Source of the DNA: Desulfobulbaceae bacterium
GTDB lineage: Bacteria > Desulfobacterota > Desulfobulbia > Desulfobulbales > Desulfocapsaceae
Length of the DNA: 64,000 nucleotides
Assembly: GCA_024636345.1 (NCBI GenBank)
Contig: JAGXHG010000005.1
Coordinates: 1 to 64,000, forward strand
Direction: 5' to 3'
The notes beneath the pieces are model-generated. The model did no database searches. It had not been told where the DNA came from and saw only the letters and a program-made list of their open reading frames with translations. This document shows positions 36,859-46,257 of this stretch, piece by piece (the stretch's first letter is position 1; each line of letters starts with the position of its first letter). Made by a program: the position numbers and the translations under genes.

Positions 36859-38307
36859 GTGTTCAGGATATCTTATAGGTTGTTTTTTCTTGTCTTCATG
36901 CTGTTTGGCATACCAGGTGCGGCAATGGCAATGGATGCAGGCGGCGGAAATCATCTTGACCTCACGGCGAGCTGGGTCGGCTATGTCTCCCTTCTTCTTT
37001 TCGTTGTGGCCTATGGTCTGGTCATGGCCGAAGAGTATACCCACATGCGTAAATCCAAACCGGTCCTGCTGGCTGCCGGTCTGATCTGGGGTATCATTGC
37101 CTGGGTTTACGCCAGTAACGGCTTCACCCATGCCGCTGAGGTGGCGGTACGCCATAACATTTTGGAATATGCTGAGCTCCTTCTCTTTCTGCTGGTGGCC
37201 ATGACCTATATCAATGCCATGGAGGAACGGCAGATCTTTGAGGCCTTGCGGGTTAAACTGGTCTGCGCCGGATATTCCTTCCGCCAACTCTTCTGGCTTA
37301 CCGGACTCCTCGCCTTTTTCATCTCACCGGTGGCCGATAATCTGACCACCGCCTTGCTCATGTGTGCCGTGGTTATGGCCATCGGTAAGGACAATGTTAA
37401 ATTTATCAGCCTCTCCTGTATTAATATTGTCGTTGCCGCCAATGCGGGCGGTGCCTTCAGTCCTTTTGGCGACATCACTACCCTCATGGTCTGGCAGAAA
37501 GGTATTGTTGACTTCTGGACGTTTTTCAACCTCTTTGTCCCCGCGGCCGTGAACTGGCTGGTGCCGGCCGTGATCATGAGTTTTGCCGTGCCCAAGGTTC
37601 ATCCGGTCGCCTGTGAGAGCGGTGTCAAGATGAAACGCGGTGCTATTGTGGTCATGATCCTCTTCCTTATGACTATTGCCACCGCAGTCAGCTTCCATAA
37701 TTTTCTCTACCTGCCGCCGATGATGGGGATGATGACAGGGCTTGCCTATCTGAAAATATTTGGTTTTTATCTGAAAAAAACCCATAAAAACGGCCGTGGC
37801 AGCCAAAGTTATGACCCGGATAAGGCAGATGAGGAGGTCGGTGACACGGTGGCCTTTGATGTGTTCAGGCATATTGCCAGGGCTGAGTGGGACACCCTGA
37901 TGTTTTTCTATGGGGTTATCCTCTGTGTCGGCGGCCTTGGTTTTATCGGATACCTGACGATGGCCTCCCAGGTCATGTATGGTGAATGGGGTCCGACAGC
38001 TGCCAATGTCATGGTTGGTGTGCTTTCCGCCATCGTCGATAATATTCCGGTCATGTTTGCCGTGCTCACCATGAAGCCCGACATGTCCACAGGCCACTGG
38101 CTGCTGGTTACTCTGACCGCCGGTGTCGGCGGCAGTATGCTTTCCATCGGCTCAGCTGCCGGGGTGGCACTCATGGGTCAGGCCCGGGGGATGTATACCT
38201 TTGGAGGGCATTTGAAATGGATGCCGGTAATCGCTTTGGGTTACGCGGCCAGTATCTGGGTACATTTCCTGATTAACGGCCGGTTTTTCAACGGGATACC
38301 GATGTAA
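36859..38307 (+). CDS. nhaD: NhaD-type sodium:proton antiporter
   Basis: A 482-residue membrane protein with about 12 hydrophobic segments. The start is GTG 36859 preceded by GAGGAGG. The first segment looks like a signal-anchor ending AMAMD. Conserved loops include SPVADNLTTALLMCAVV and NAGGAFSPFGDITTLMVWQKG in the first half, and VDNIPVMFAVLTM and GVGGSMLSIGSAAGVALMG in the second half. These are the substrate-binding helices of the NhaD/ArsB superfamily. It extrudes Na+ in exchange for protons, fitting a marine or alkaline setting. The 225-base leader (36634-36858) holds nothing recognised. Confidence 0.88.
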   Translation: MFRISYRLFFLVFMLFGIPGAAMAMDAGGGNHLDLTASWVGYVSLLLFVVAYGLVMAEEYTHMRKSKPVLLAAGLIWGIIAWVYASNGFTHAAEVAVRHNILEYAELLLFLLVAMTYINAMEERQIFEALRVKLVCAGYSFRQLFWLTGLLAFFISPVADNLTTALLMCAVVMAIGKDNVKFISLSCINIVVAANAGGAFSPFGDITTLMVWQKGIVDFWTFFNLFVPAAVNWLVPAVIMSFAVPKVHPVACESGVKMKRGAIVVMILFLMTIATAVSFHNFLYLPPMMGMMTGLAYLKIFGFYLKKTHKNGRGSQSYDPDKADEEVGDTVAFDVFRHIARAEWDTLMFFYGVILCVGGLGFIGYLTMASQVMYGEWGPTAANVMVGVLSAIVDNIPVMFAVLTMKPDMSTGHWLLVTLTAGVGGSMLSIGSAAGVALMGQARGMYTFGGHLKWMPVIALGYAASIWVHFLINGRFFNGIPM

Positions 38308-38312
38308 GATTA

Positions 38313-38345
38313 TAACAACTCATGGGGCTTCTTCGTGAGTTGTTA
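38313..38345 (+). terminator. Hairpin after nhaD
   Basis: TAACAACTCATG (38313-38324) and CGTGAGTTGTTA (38334-38345) pair at 11 of 12 positions around a nine-base loop, five bases after the nhaD stop. There is no strong T-run after it, so terminator strength is uncertain. Confidence 0.5.
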
Positions 38346-38444
38346 CTATAGCTAAAATTTCGGGAAATAATGTATGTGAAACAAGTAACCTGAAAATCTG
38401 TTCAGGCTATCAACTTTTCAACATCTTAGACAAGGAGGCATCCA

Positions 38445-38774
38445 ATGTCTGATAAAAACAAACCGTCGTTTTACAAGAAAGTGAGCAAACAGTTTCCGGA
38501 GGTTATGAGTGCCGTTGCAGGTCTCGGCACAACTCTGCGCACGGCCGGCCCCCTCGACGAGAAGACATCTCATCTGATCCAGTTAGCGGCCGCAGCCGCG
38601 ATGCAGTCGGAAGGATCGGTAGGCTCCCATACCCGCAGGGCACTGGAGGTTGGAGCAAGTCCCGAGGAGATCTCTCATACCCTGCTGCTTCTGATTACAA
38701 CGATAGGCTTTCCCCAGGCCATGGCCGCCCTGTCCTGGTCCCAGGAAGTAATGGAAAAGAAATCGAAAAAATAG
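38445..38774 (+). CDS. Carboxymuconolactone decarboxylase-like (AhpD-fold) protein
   Basis: A 109-residue helical protein with the family segment LDEKTSHLIQLAAAAAMQSEGSVGSHTRRALEVGASPEEI. The usual redox CXXC is absent, because the place where AhpD-like members have Cys is SEGSVGSH; peroxidase-type activity is therefore unlikely. AAGGAGG precedes the ATG. A methyltransferase gene follows after only three bases, so the two are translated together and probably act on the same substrate. Confidence 0.85.
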   Translation: MSDKNKPSFYKKVSKQFPEVMSAVAGLGTTLRTAGPLDEKTSHLIQLAAAAAMQSEGSVGSHTRRALEVGASPEEISHTLLLLITTIGFPQAMAALSWSQEVMEKKSKK

Positions 38775-38777
38775 AAA

Positions 38778-39857
38778 ATGAGTGATTTTGCACAAAGGAT
38801 GACTGAAATTCTCAACCATGGTGCGTTAAATCTTGCCATGGCCATAGGATATAAAAATCAGATCTTCGATATCCTTGAAGATCTGAACAAACCGGTAACC
38901 GTATCAGAGCTCGCTTCCGCTTCAGGACTCCATCCCAGGTATCTCCAAGAATGGCTGGGGATCATGGTGACAGGGAAGATTATTGAATTATTCAGTGATC
39001 AAAATGCAGAAGACACCTATTCTCTGCCACCCGAACATGCGTCCTTTTTGACCCGCAAGGCAGGAAGCACGAATATGGGGGTCTATACCCAGGAAATTCC
39101 TCTCCTGACATCCTGTGCCATGGACTCGGTCAGCACTGCCTTTGAAACTGGGGCAGGGGTTCCCTTCTCAAAGTATCCTGATTTCCAAGGATTCATGGAG
39201 GAACTTTCCGATGCAAAACACCAGAATGTGCTTATCGACAAGTTTCTGCCAACCGTTGACAAAGGACACCTGCTTGCCCGTCTCACCGCTGGCATACGTG
39301 TTTGTGATCTGGGTTGTGGTCATGGCGTCGCTATGAATCTCATGGCCAGTTCCTTTCCCAAAAGTACCTTTGTCGGCATTGACAACCATGAGGATGCGGT
39401 CAGGAAAGCTGCTGAGGCGGGGCAGGAGACAGGCATCGGTAACGCAGTTTACAAGGTGCTCGATGCTGCAGCAATCTACGGGAAAAAAGAGTTTTTCGGG
39501 CTCTTTGATTATATCTGTGCCTTTGATGCCATCCACGATCAAAGCCATCCTCTGGAAGTGTTGAGGGGAATCAGGTACATGCTGGCTCCTGGCGGGATGT
39601 TTTCAATGATTGATATTAAAGCCAGGTCAAGCCAGGCTGACAATGTGGATCACCCCATGGGACCCTTTCTCTATACTGTGAGCCTGATGCACTGTCTGCC
39701 GGTGGGACTGAACGACAAGGGAAGCGGGCTGGGAATGATGTGGGGGCAGGAAAAGGCAGAAGCCCTGCTCAGAGAAGCCGGCTTCGAAGATATTGAGATT
39801 GCTGAGATGGAGTATGATCCTTTCAACCTCCATTACCTGTGCAAGGCTCCAATGTAG
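38778..39857 (+). CDS. SAM-dependent methyltransferase with winged-helix N-terminus
   Basis: A 359-residue protein. The N-terminal 100 residues form a winged-helix-like dimerisation domain (TVSELASASGLHPRYLQEWLGIMV) as in O-methyltransferases of the Rv2258c type. The SAM motif VCDLGCGHGVAMNLMA is near residue 175, followed by FVGIDNHEDAV and later FDAIHDQSHPLEVLRGI. It is translationally coupled to the preceding carboxymuconolactone-decarboxylase-like gene. The substrate is unknown; a small aromatic or quinone-like molecule is possible. Confidence 0.85.
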   Translation: MSDFAQRMTEILNHGALNLAMAIGYKNQIFDILEDLNKPVTVSELASASGLHPRYLQEWLGIMVTGKIIELFSDQNAEDTYSLPPEHASFLTRKAGSTNMGVYTQEIPLLTSCAMDSVSTAFETGAGVPFSKYPDFQGFMEELSDAKHQNVLIDKFLPTVDKGHLLARLTAGIRVCDLGCGHGVAMNLMASSFPKSTFVGIDNHEDAVRKAAEAGQETGIGNAVYKVLDAAAIYGKKEFFGLFDYICAFDAIHDQSHPLEVLRGIRYMLAPGGMFSMIDIKARSSQADNVDHPMGPFLYTVSLMHCLPVGLNDKGSGLGMMWGQEKAEALLREAGFEDIEIAEMEYDPFNLHYLCKAPM

Positions 39858-40352
39858 AAACATTGCAGAGTGTGACGTATTTTATTTGTACACACTTTCC
39901 CTGTCTACTCGACTCTTGCTTATTGAAAGTTTATATTAAAATAACTGCGATGTCACCGTCTTTGTGTATATTATTCGCTAGTAGTGGTATGCGGGAATTG
40001 GATATTCCCATGTGGGAAGGGCAATGTGGTCGGAGAAAGGTACTCTGAAAAGAGATTGTTCTTAACCAGGGAGGCGAGAGATGGTGAACAGGCAAGAAAG
40101 AAGCTGTGGCTGGGATTTGAAAGGTATTCTTCCAACTTGGTGCATCCCTGGTCTGCAGAGCGAAGAATTTCTTCCTGTGCAATGGTTTTTTGATTTCGCT
40201 ACGTTAATCGCTTATCACTTGCGTACAGTCTGAGTAAAATGACACCTGTAAGTACTCGTCTGTTTATGAAGCGGGTCATTAGTGCTGCAAATTTTAATTT
40301 CCAAAAGCGAAGATAGCTATATATTCTTTTTTCAGAGAGCTCTGACTCAACC
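39858..40352. other. 495-base gap without recognised gene
   Basis: Short open frames occur on both strands but none has a good start, ribosome site or family resemblance. No strong inverted repeat was seen. Promoter signals for the zinc-ribbon gene at 40353 presumably lie in the right part. Confidence 0.4.
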
Positions 40353-40577
40353 ATGACTGATTATACTGAAAAGAAGTGTCCAAAATGTGGCCAACAGTTG
40401 CGATTTCCTGAGAATGTCGGTGGGGTGCTTATGGCTTGTCCTTCGTGTGGAAACAAGTTTCATTCTGACTTTAAGCTGGGTCGTACCAGAAGAACTGTAA
40501 CTCGAAGAATATTAACAAATGTCTTCGAGATGCCCTGTAAAATTTTGCGGCGAATTGGTCGATTATTTACTGCCTAG
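40353..40577 (+). CDS. Small zinc-ribbon protein
   Basis: A 74-residue protein. The N-terminal half has two CXXC pairs, CPKCGQQL and CPSCGNKF, spaced as in MJ0042-type zinc ribbons. The C-terminal half is strongly basic (RTRRTVTRRIL), ending with an amphipathic helix. It may bind nucleic acid or serve as a structural adaptor. It stands alone between a methyltransferase and an exported hydrolase. Confidence 0.65.
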   Translation: MTDYTEKKCPKCGQQLRFPENVGGVLMACPSCGNKFHSDFKLGRTRRTVTRRILTNVFEMPCKILRRIGRLFTA

Positions 40578-40697
40578 AGGGGGGCCAAGTCTTTGGTTTT
40601 TGGAATCTACACATTGATATAAATAAGAAAGTTGCAATGAGGAAAACAGGTTTTTTGCTGGTGTAACTTTAGATAATCTAAGGAGGGAGTACCTGAT

Positions 40698-41435
40698 ATG
40701 AAAATCAAATTAGCTCTTATCATAGTGATGATGTCGCTTGGCGCGCTGACGGCCACAGCACAGGAGACGGTGAAGAAGGATATCATCAGCACATCGGCGG
40801 GAGATCTGGAAATTACCTTCATCGGCCATGGATCGCTGTTGCTGACCTTCGGTGGAAGAGTCATCTATATTGATCCCTATAGCCGGGTGGCCGATTATAC
40901 AAAGTTGCCCAAGGCCGATCTGATTTTCCTTACCCATGATCATCCCGACCATCTTGATCAGGTGGCCCTGCAAAGCGTCCGGGCCACCGATACAGTGGTG
41001 GTGCTGCCTTCTGTCTGCACCGACAGGGTGCAGGGAGGCACGATCATGAAAAATGGTGATATCCTAACGGTGTTGGGTCTCAAGGTTGAGGCTCTTCCTG
41101 CCTACAACATCGTTCATAAACGGGACAACGGTCAGGTGTTTCATCCGCAAGGTGTCGGTAACGGTTATGTGCTGACCTTTGGCAACAAACGCATCTATGT
41201 AGCGGGAGATACCGAAAATATACCGGAGATGAAGGCCCTGCAAAACATCGATTGTGCCTTTTTGCCGATGAATCTGCCGTATACGATGACGCCGGAGATG
41301 GTGGCAGATGCAGCGAAGGCGTTCAAACCGAAAATTCTTTATCCCTATCACTATGGAGATACAGATCCGACGAGACTTACGGAACTTTTGAAAGACACGT
41401 CTGATATCGAAGTGCGTATCCGCCCGATGCAGTGA
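40698..41435 (+). CDS. Exported metallo-beta-lactamase-fold hydrolase (UlaG-like)
   Basis: A 245-residue protein with a signal peptide ending ATAQ near residue 22. The metal motif THDHPDHLD is near residue 78. Other likely ligands are in VAGDTENIPEM and PYHYGDTDP. The overall pattern (EITFIGHGSLLLTFGG, IYIDPYSR) matches the UlaG-like L-ascorbate-6-phosphate lactonase branch, but export makes that reaction unlikely. AAGGAGGG precedes the ATG. Function is probably hydrolysis of a periplasmic ester or lactone. Confidence 0.85.
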   Translation: MKIKLALIIVMMSLGALTATAQETVKKDIISTSAGDLEITFIGHGSLLLTFGGRVIYIDPYSRVADYTKLPKADLIFLTHDHPDHLDQVALQSVRATDTVVVLPSVCTDRVQGGTIMKNGDILTVLGLKVEALPAYNIVHKRDNGQVFHPQGVGNGYVLTFGNKRIYVAGDTENIPEMKALQNIDCAFLPMNLPYTMTPEMVADAAKAFKPKILYPYHYGDTDPTRLTELLKDTSDIEVRIRPMQ

Positions 41436-41762
41436 ATCCGTCCTTGCCGTGTAATGTCCTCGAGTCAATAGCGTTTGATCATTTTCGGTTGGCAGGAGTT
41501 GGTGTTGTGAATTTAAGGGGTCAATATTTGGGAAAAAACTTGATTCTGACAAAGCTAAAATTTTCTAGAATAGGCTAAGGTACCAATTTCACTGACGATA
41601 GTTGTCCTTGCTACTGGTATCCTCTTAAAATATTTCAGACTTAATAGTAATAATATTTCTATTGTGTTTAGTGGAGAACTATTCATCTCTAGATCAGCAG
41701 AAGGACTCTCAAGGCAGATCATCACACGCTTCACCACTGGTTGATTGGTATTTTATTCTCAT
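41436..41762. other. 327-base gap between convergent genes
   Basis: AT-rich, with no convincing gene, RNA or strong hairpin. A 60-codon minus-strand frame at 41555-41737 lacks a ribosome site and family resemblance. Confidence 0.4.
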
Positions 41763-42845
41763 TTACCGCAGTCCGGGGATGCCAATGGCCTGGATTCGCA
41801 GGGCGTTTTTTCCCTCTTCGTAGGCAAGAATCTGGCCTTCCTGACGCTCGATGCGAAAGGCGAGGGAGTAGGAGAGGACCCGGATCGGATAGTCACGGGG
41901 GAGTTGCAGGAGATAGGGCTGGATGGTGATAAAATCATTGACCCCGTACTGATCCATAATAAAGCGCAGTCCGCCATTGGCCGGCCCGATATTGTAGGCC
42001 AGAAGACCGAGGAAAAGATCATCCTTCATCTCGGTGAGATAATGGCGGAGTGTCGCCGCCCCGAGAAAAGCGTTATAGCGGGCATCGGTGACCACACGGT
42101 GCTCCTTGGAAAAAAGTCGGTTGACCGCCATCGTCACTGTTGCCGGGACCTTGGTGATCTGAAAGAGTCCCTGGCCGCCATCGATACTCGTGCGGGGTAA
42201 GAAGGAAGATTCCGTGGCGGCAAGCCCCTTGAGGAGATCGCCATCGATGCCGTAAACCGCTCCGGCCTCCTCAATTGCCGCCGTATACGGCCCGGACAGT
42301 CTGATCATCTTTGTCATCGACACCGTATCCAGACGACGATAGGCAGCATAGACCTGATGCATAAGGGCGACCCGACTGGCCTCTTCTTTGCCACCCACCA
42401 GGACGCGGTAATAGAGGAAAGACCGGCTGAAGAGTTCCGGCGGGGAAAGACCACTAATCACCAATGCCAATCCGAGGACAACTACCGGGGGCAATAGGGA
42501 AGAACGTGCCCGCAACCATCTCCGCAGTCTCTGCCAAAGGCCCAACAGGATCACTCCCAGGATAATAACCCCTATAATTCCAGCTGCAAAAGGCAAGTAA
42601 CTGTTGAAAAATCCAGTACCGGAAAAGCGGTTGGCGGAATAACCAAGGACGACAATGACCGTGGCCACTCCGATACTCATCAAGCCGAGATACTCCAAAC
42701 CGATCAACAAGTAATCATGCAGCAGGGATATTTGCGGTTTTCTTTTCTTAGGGCTGGGCTTTTTCCGAACAGAACCTGGGGTTTTCTGGCGCTTCGGAGC
42801 GGCTCGCCGTTTTACCGACGGAGGCGTTTTGGATGATGCGGCCAT
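41763..42845 (-). CDS. Membrane-anchored lytic transglycosylase (SLT domain)
   Basis: A 360-residue protein. The first 40 residues are extremely basic (Lys/Arg/Pro). Three hydrophobic segments follow at about 50-70, 80-105 and 120-135. The C-terminal half (about 190-345) is a soluble-lytic-transglycosylase domain with the catalytic Glu in ATESSF, then GGQGLFQITKV and LLAYNIGPANGG. It cleaves glycan strands of peptidoglycan from the inner membrane. The three-helix anchor plus long basic cytoplasmic N-terminus is unusual for this family. Confidence 0.85.
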   Translation of the reverse strand: MAASSKTPPSVKRRAAPKRQKTPGSVRKKPSPKKRKPQISLLHDYLLIGLEYLGLMSIGVATVIVVLGYSANRFSGTGFFNSYLPFAAGIIGVIILGVILLGLWQRLRRWLRARSSLLPPVVVLGLALVISGLSPPELFSRSFLYYRVLVGGKEEASRVALMHQVYAAYRRLDTVSMTKMIRLSGPYTAAIEEAGAVYGIDGDLLKGLAATESSFLPRTSIDGGQGLFQITKVPATVTMAVNRLFSKEHRVVTDARYNAFLGAATLRHYLTEMKDDLFLGLLAYNIGPANGGLRFIMDQYGVNDFITIQPYLLQLPRDYPIRVLSYSLAFRIERQEGQILAYEEGKNALRIQAIGIPGLR

Positions 42846-43179
42846 GCGACGAATGAAAAGGGAAGAGTTACCTCAAAAGATTTGAGAATTTGCTGAGCCA
42901 TTCAGCAGAGAACTGATGGCAAATTGATTGGGTGTCCACTTTTTTCAACCTACCTTATTCCTTCAAGGTTATCTACTTATACATTCAAACAGTTGGATGT
43001 AATCAGATATTCGAAGGGATTACCTCTCAATAGTCGTGTAGGGAAGGGTACCAATGTCCATCTAGCCCAGCGGTGTTCTACTGCTTTCTCGTCCACTGAG
43101 TGGAAGGGTGTTGGACAACTCAAACAAAAATGGATTTAGCAGTATAGCTTTCTACTTTTATAACTTGTTGAAGATGGGG
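42846..43179. other. 334-base gap without recognised gene
   Basis: This is upstream of the lytic transglycosylase and downstream of the cofactor operon, both on the minus strand. A 71-codon plus-strand frame at 42924 shows no family resemblance. No strong terminator was found for the cofactor operon. Confidence 0.35.
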
Positions 43180-43998
43180 CTAGTGCTGTGAACCTATCTC
43201 TTCAATTTCGCAGCTCAACAGATCAACGCTTTTCCAGTTGTCGACAAGGGGGGAATTTAGATTAAGAAGGAGTTTTATGGCTTCAGCGACCTGGAGGGAG
43301 GCAACCGCAGCGACAGTACAGGAAAGTACCGAGGGGCTGGTGATCTTATCGTGAAGAGGGATTTTGGGATAAAGCTCTTTGATAAGGTCACTCTCTTTCT
43401 GGACGCCAATCTGCCCGAACCATTTCTCCACAGCGCCGTGCACCAGAGGGATCCTGGATGTGCGGCAAAATTCTGCCAATTGGTGCCGGTCGGCAACGGA
43501 GTCAAGGCAATCTATCACTACTTTTGCCTGGCAGACTTCTTCATGAATAACGGGTGAGAAAGCGAGTGCAAGTGGAATTACTTTTATGGCCGGGTTTACC
43601 AAGTGGGCGCGCCTGACTGCTGCCTGCACTTTGAACCGGCCTAATTCCTCGACAGTGCAGAGAAGCTGGCGGTTAAGATTGTGGGCTGCAAAACTGTCCG
43701 GATCAATGGCGATAATTTGTCCGACTCCAAGACGGATAAGCTCTTCAAATACCTGGCCGCCTAATCCTCCACAACCGATCAAAGCCACCGTGGAGTCGAG
43801 CAGTTGGTGTTGTTGGGCTGCTGAAAAAATGTCCTGGTGGCGCTGGTAACGTTCAGGCCAGATATTATCCGCAAGAGCGGCCTGTTCTACCTCCAGCAGA
43901 CCAACGTTGTATTGCTCTGCCAGAATAAGTGCGTCGGTAAACAGCAGGATATTGTCTTGGCTTTTCTCTCGCAGCCGGTCAATAAGCATATCAGCCAC
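43180..43998 (-). CDS. MoeB/ThiF/HesA-family adenylyltransferase
   Basis: A 272-residue E1-like enzyme that adenylates the C-terminal Gly-Gly of a sulfur-carrier protein. The nucleotide loop is VALIGCGGLGGQVFEELIRLGVG, followed by IDPDSFAAHNLNRQLL with the conserved Arg, and CLDSVADRHQLAEFC. It lacks the CXXC zinc pairs of E. coli MoeB. Its start overlaps the end of the MoaD-like gene by eight bases, so that protein is its probable substrate. Part of the tungsten/molybdenum cofactor block. Confidence 0.88.
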   Translation of the reverse strand: MADMLIDRLREKSQDNILLFTDALILAEQYNVGLLEVEQAALADNIWPERYQRHQDIFSAAQQHQLLDSTVALIGCGGLGGQVFEELIRLGVGQIIAIDPDSFAAHNLNRQLLCTVEELGRFKVQAAVRRAHLVNPAIKVIPLALAFSPVIHEEVCQAKVVIDCLDSVADRHQLAEFCRTSRIPLVHGAVEKWFGQIGVQKESDLIKELYPKIPLHDKITSPSVLSCTVAAVASLQVAEAIKLLLNLNSPLVDNWKSVDLLSCEIEEIGSQH

Positions 43999-44215
43999 CG
44001 CCGATGACTGGAAAGATAGCCAGATTATCCCCTTCTTTCAAAAGGGTTTCAAATTGACAGTGCCTGGAATTGATCATGGTTATGCCGATTTCATCCAGGT
44101 TAATCCCCAGTCCTTCAATAACTTCAGAAACTGCTGTCGGTTCGGGGTATTCTCTTTCTTCTACCTTAAAACGACCGGCGCGGAAGAAGGCAAAGAGTTT
44201 GACAGTGACCTTCAT
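43991..44215 (-). CDS. MoaD/ThiS-family sulfur carrier
   Basis: A 74-residue beta-grasp protein ending FPVIGGG, with the C-terminal Gly-Gly that is thiocarboxylated. The start MKVTVKLFAFFRAGRF is typical of MoaD relatives of AOR clusters. It overlaps the E1-like gene that follows. It probably supplies the dithiolene sulfurs of a molybdopterin specific to the AOR enzyme encoded upstream. Confidence 0.9.
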   Translation of the reverse strand: MKVTVKLFAFFRAGRFKVEEREYPEPTAVSEVIEGLGINLDEIGITMINSRHCQFETLLKEGDNLAIFPVIGGG

Positions 44216-44328
44216 ATCATTTCCTGTATCTGTTCATAAGTACGTAAGTAAACATAGAGAAAATCATCGCCAGCAGTCAACAAGGCAAGACCGCAACAGG
44301 ACGATTTCCACAGACCCTTGTTTTATTG

Positions 44329-46257
44329 CTATTGTTCGTACATGACCTTGCCGCAATCGCGGAGATCATAGCCGCCGAGGCTGAGGACTTTCTCATGGAA
44401 ATTACGGTCATTCCTTAAAAGATCGAGAACGATTCCGACCTTGCTGTCATTCAGGAATTTCAGGGGGAGGATGAGGTCGTACCGTTCTTCCGTCACCGGC
44501 ACAAAATCAAGATTCAGAGCCACTGCCGCCGCCCGAATTCCCATTCCCGTGTCGACGCTGCCGCCGGCAATGGCAGCCGCAACACTCATATGAGTGTATT
44601 CTTCATGGCTGTATCCTTGGATGGAACCTGGATCAATATCCAGATCACGGAGGATCTTATCTGTGAGCAGACGGGTGCCGGCACCGTTCTGGCGGTTTAT
44701 AAAAGAAAGCTCGTGTCCTGCAATCTCGGCAAAGCCCTTAATGCCCAGCGGGTTGCCTTTCTGGACGATTAGCCCTTGTTCCCTATAGCACAGATTGATG
44801 AGTTGAAGAGGGACATCGGCCAGAAAACGCTTAATATAGGAAATATTATACTCGCCACTTTCTTCGTCAAGCAGATGGGTTCCAGCAAGATGGGCCTCGC
44901 CCCTGCGGATTGCCATTATGCCGCCCATTGATCCAACATGGGCGGACGAAATTCTGGTGGCAGGACGTTGTTTGTAGAGCTGATTGGCAATGACATCAAG
45001 GATATTGTCGTGACTGCCGATAAAGACAAGAGTTGCCTCAATCTCTTGGCGGGGGCGGAGCAGTTCAATTTGAACTTTTTCACCGGCGCCAATGCCTTCA
45101 CTGCCAGCGGGAATAGTTAACAGGCCATCGGCCCGGACAAGAGACATCACCGCTCCGGCGCCTTTACCTGAGGGGGTGGCCATAAAGGTATTATCAACCT
45201 GGCCCAGGGTGACCCGGACATATTCATCAACCCCCATGGACGAGGCCATGGGACGGGACATCAGCGCTTCTATCATCTCTACTTTCGGAGTGTCCAGGTT
45301 CATGAAAGCATAGACCATGTCGCGGACAAAGAGACGCATGGTAAGGATTGCCGAAACCGGATAGCCGGGCAGGCCAATGACAGGCGTATTGTCGACAATA
45401 GCCAGGATAACAGGTTTTCCAGGCTTTATAGCCACACCGTGGACAATGACTTCACCCAGTTCCGCCAACACATTGGAAGTGTAATCCCTGGTGCCTGCCG
45501 ATGCTCCGGCATTGAGCACTACAATGTCGTTTTCCTGAGCGCCTTTTTTTATTGCTTTACGCAGGTGATCGGGATCATCAATCACCGGCGCCGAACCACT
45601 GGCTTTAGCTCCCCAGTCGTTAAGGTATCCTGCCAGTATCCTGGAGTTAAATTCGATGATCTGCCCTGGCTTAGCTGCTTGGCCCGGTTGGATCAGTTCA
45701 CTGCCCGTAGGGATAACCTGGACCTTGGGCGGACGCCGTACCTTGATTGTTGTTACCCCGGTAGCAAGCATGGCCCCCTGGTCAATGGGCCGCACTTTAT
45801 GACCTTCCGGCAGGATAAGCTCGGTGGCGACGATATCTTCACCAATGGTGCGAACATGCTGCCAAGGGGTTGCCGGTATACTTAGTTCCACCTCCTCATC
45901 GCTGACATAGTGGACGTCTTCAATCATCACCACGGCGTCAAATCCTTCGGGTAAGGCATTTCCGGTGTTTACCGCCATAAATTTACCTTTCCCGATATGA
46001 ACGGGCGAGGCCTCGCTTGCCTGGGCCAGATCGGCAAAATGGACGGCAATACCATCCATGGCAGCGGCATTGTATGAGGGTGAGGAATGGATGGCAAAGA
46101 CCGGTTCGGCCAGACGGTATCCCAGGGCTTCATCAACAGGGATAGATTGTATGGCTGTCGTACTGCCGCCAAAGCCGATGCCTTTAAGAGCTTGGAGCCA
46201 GAGTTTTTTGGCCTCGGCAAGGGGATGGTTTTTGACAAAGATATTTCGATTTTTCAT
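44329..46257 (-). CDS. MoeA fused to a periplasmic-binding-type domain
   Basis: A 642-residue protein. Residues 1-410 are MoeA-like: AAAMDGIAVHF, NTGNALPEGFDAVVMIED, IPTGSELIQPG, VVLNAGASAGTRDYT, VIGLPGYPVSAILTMRLF. Residues about 425-642 are a PBP-like domain (COG1910 type) with IRRGEAHLAGTHLLDEESGEYN, FINRQNGAGTRLL and DTGMGIRAAA. This combined architecture is known from Mo/W-using anaerobes, where the C-terminal domain may sense the metal or a cofactor. It overlaps the upstream moeA by four bases. Confidence 0.9.
   Translation of the reverse strand: MKNRNIFVKNHPLAEAKKLWLQALKGIGFGGSTTAIQSIPVDEALGYRLAEPVFAIHSSPSYNAAAMDGIAVHFADLAQASEASPVHIGKGKFMAVNTGNALPEGFDAVVMIEDVHYVSDEEVELSIPATPWQHVRTIGEDIVATELILPEGHKVRPIDQGAMLATGVTTIKVRRPPKVQVIPTGSELIQPGQAAKPGQIIEFNSRILAGYLNDWGAKASGSAPVIDDPDHLRKAIKKGAQENDIVVLNAGASAGTRDYTSNVLAELGEVIVHGVAIKPGKPVILAIVDNTPVIGLPGYPVSAILTMRLFVRDMVYAFMNLDTPKVEMIEALMSRPMASSMGVDEYVRVTLGQVDNTFMATPSGKGAGAVMSLVRADGLLTIPAGSEGIGAGEKVQIELLRPRQEIEATLVFIGSHDNILDVIANQLYKQRPATRISSAHVGSMGGIMAIRRGEAHLAGTHLLDEESGEYNISYIKRFLADVPLQLINLCYREQGLIVQKGNPLGIKGFAEIAGHELSFINRQNGAGTRLLTDKILRDLDIDPGSIQGYSHEEYTHMSVAAAIAGGSVDTGMGIRAAAVALNLDFVPVTEERYDLILPLKFLNDSKVGIVLDLLRNDRNFHEKVLSLGGYDLRDCGKVMYEQ

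Noticed and set aside
37324..38097. Minus-strand His-rich open frame of 257 codons opposite nhaD
   Set aside because: The His-rich composition reflects the complementary strand of a membrane-protein gene; no independent support.
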